From: Spirochaetota bacterium
Lineage (GTDB): Bacteria; Spirochaetota; UBA4802; UBA5550
NCBI GenBank assembly: GCA_022709405.1
Contig: JAKLIV010000028.1
Coordinates: forward strand, 1 to 32,036
Reading direction: 5' to 3'
DNA: 32,036 bases
Part shown: positions 31,942-32,036 of the stretch, piece after piece
How the letters are laid out: each line of letters begins with the position of its first letter
Numbering within the stretch: the first letter of the stretch is position 1
Made by a program: the position numbers and the translations under genes
The notes under the pieces: generated by a model
What the model was told of the DNA's origin: nothing
What the model saw: only the letters and a program-made list of their open reading frames with translations
Databases searched by the model: none

Positions 31942-32020
31942 GAAGCACCTCCTAAATGATTGCAAAAAACGGAAAATCCGTATAATTTGCAACAGCCAAA
32001 CAAAAATATGGAGGTGCTTC
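31942..32020 (+). mobile_element. Inverted repeat, possible left end of an insertion sequence
   Basis: GAAGCACCTCC (31942-31952) is the exact reverse complement of GGAGGTGCTTC (32010-32020). Between them TTGCAAA...TTTGCAA and ACGG-aaaat-CCGT nest as a second hairpin. The right arm contains a perfect Shine-Dalgarno sequence, so folding would hide it, a trick known from insertion sequences to block translation of read-through RNA. No start codon of a transposase can be confirmed before the window ends. A regulatory leader of another gene is equally possible. Confidence 0.35.
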
Positions 32021-32036
32021 GATAAAACTATACGCA

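Larger units (their letters stand above)
31417..32036. other. Spacer with control block, repeats and a possible mobile-element edge
   Basis: No complete gene. It holds the control block (31492-31723), a 'cgcaacggcgcaaagaacgc' repeat (about 31770-31800), the hairpin ATCCCCG-ttttca-CGGGGAT (31837-31856) and the inverted repeat at 31942-32020. Confidence 0.6.

Overview
The window looks like a chromosomal segment of a Gram-negative bacterium. It carries a TonB-dependent receptor, several lipobox proteins and frequent AAGGAG-type ribosome binding sites. The membrane-bound AraC regulators, STAS protein and families of '...FGACDDG' lipoproteins fit an uncultured Spirochaetota-like organism best, but no marker here settles the phylum. 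Most of the window is moderately GC-rich. The first 5.8 kb is visibly AT-richer, which suggests acquired DNA.

Left end (1-5769, all on the minus strand): a type V-A CRISPR-Cas locus in the order cas12a-cas4-cas1-cas2-leader-array. Genes touch or nearly touch. The RuvC and pre-crRNA-processing residues of Cas12a and the catalytic residues of Cas1 and Cas4 are all in place. Only the leader-proximal repeat of the array (2-37) is inside the window. Immediately upstream of cas12a lie a perfect 44-bp palindrome and a REP-associated tyrosine transposase (RAYT) gene that carries copies of the same palindrome core.

Middle (6540-12079): housekeeping and small genes (a DUF6266-like protein with a C-terminal fibronectin-like part, a STAS protein, aat, an unknown protein, a 60-residue membrane protein, pyrR). 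They are separated by long gene-poor spacers packed with hairpin repeats. Some repeats occur in two diverged copies whose stems changed in a compensating way while the loops (AGGAT, CGGTCC) stayed the same.

Right half (12261-31416, all on the minus strand): a surface and secretion region. Reading with transcription it holds a calcium-type FG-GAP lipoprotein with an aerolysin-like C-terminal half, a membrane-bound AraC regulator (copy B), four tandem Fn3/GLUG lipoproteins, a second membrane-bound AraC regulator (copy A) and a TonB-dependent receptor. Two homologous blocks of about 235 bp lie upstream of the first lipoprotein gene of each group, and the two regulators are close paralogues. This suggests duplicated modules of a membrane sensor-regulator plus surface lipoproteins. 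The window ends in an inverted repeat that may be the edge of an insertion sequence.
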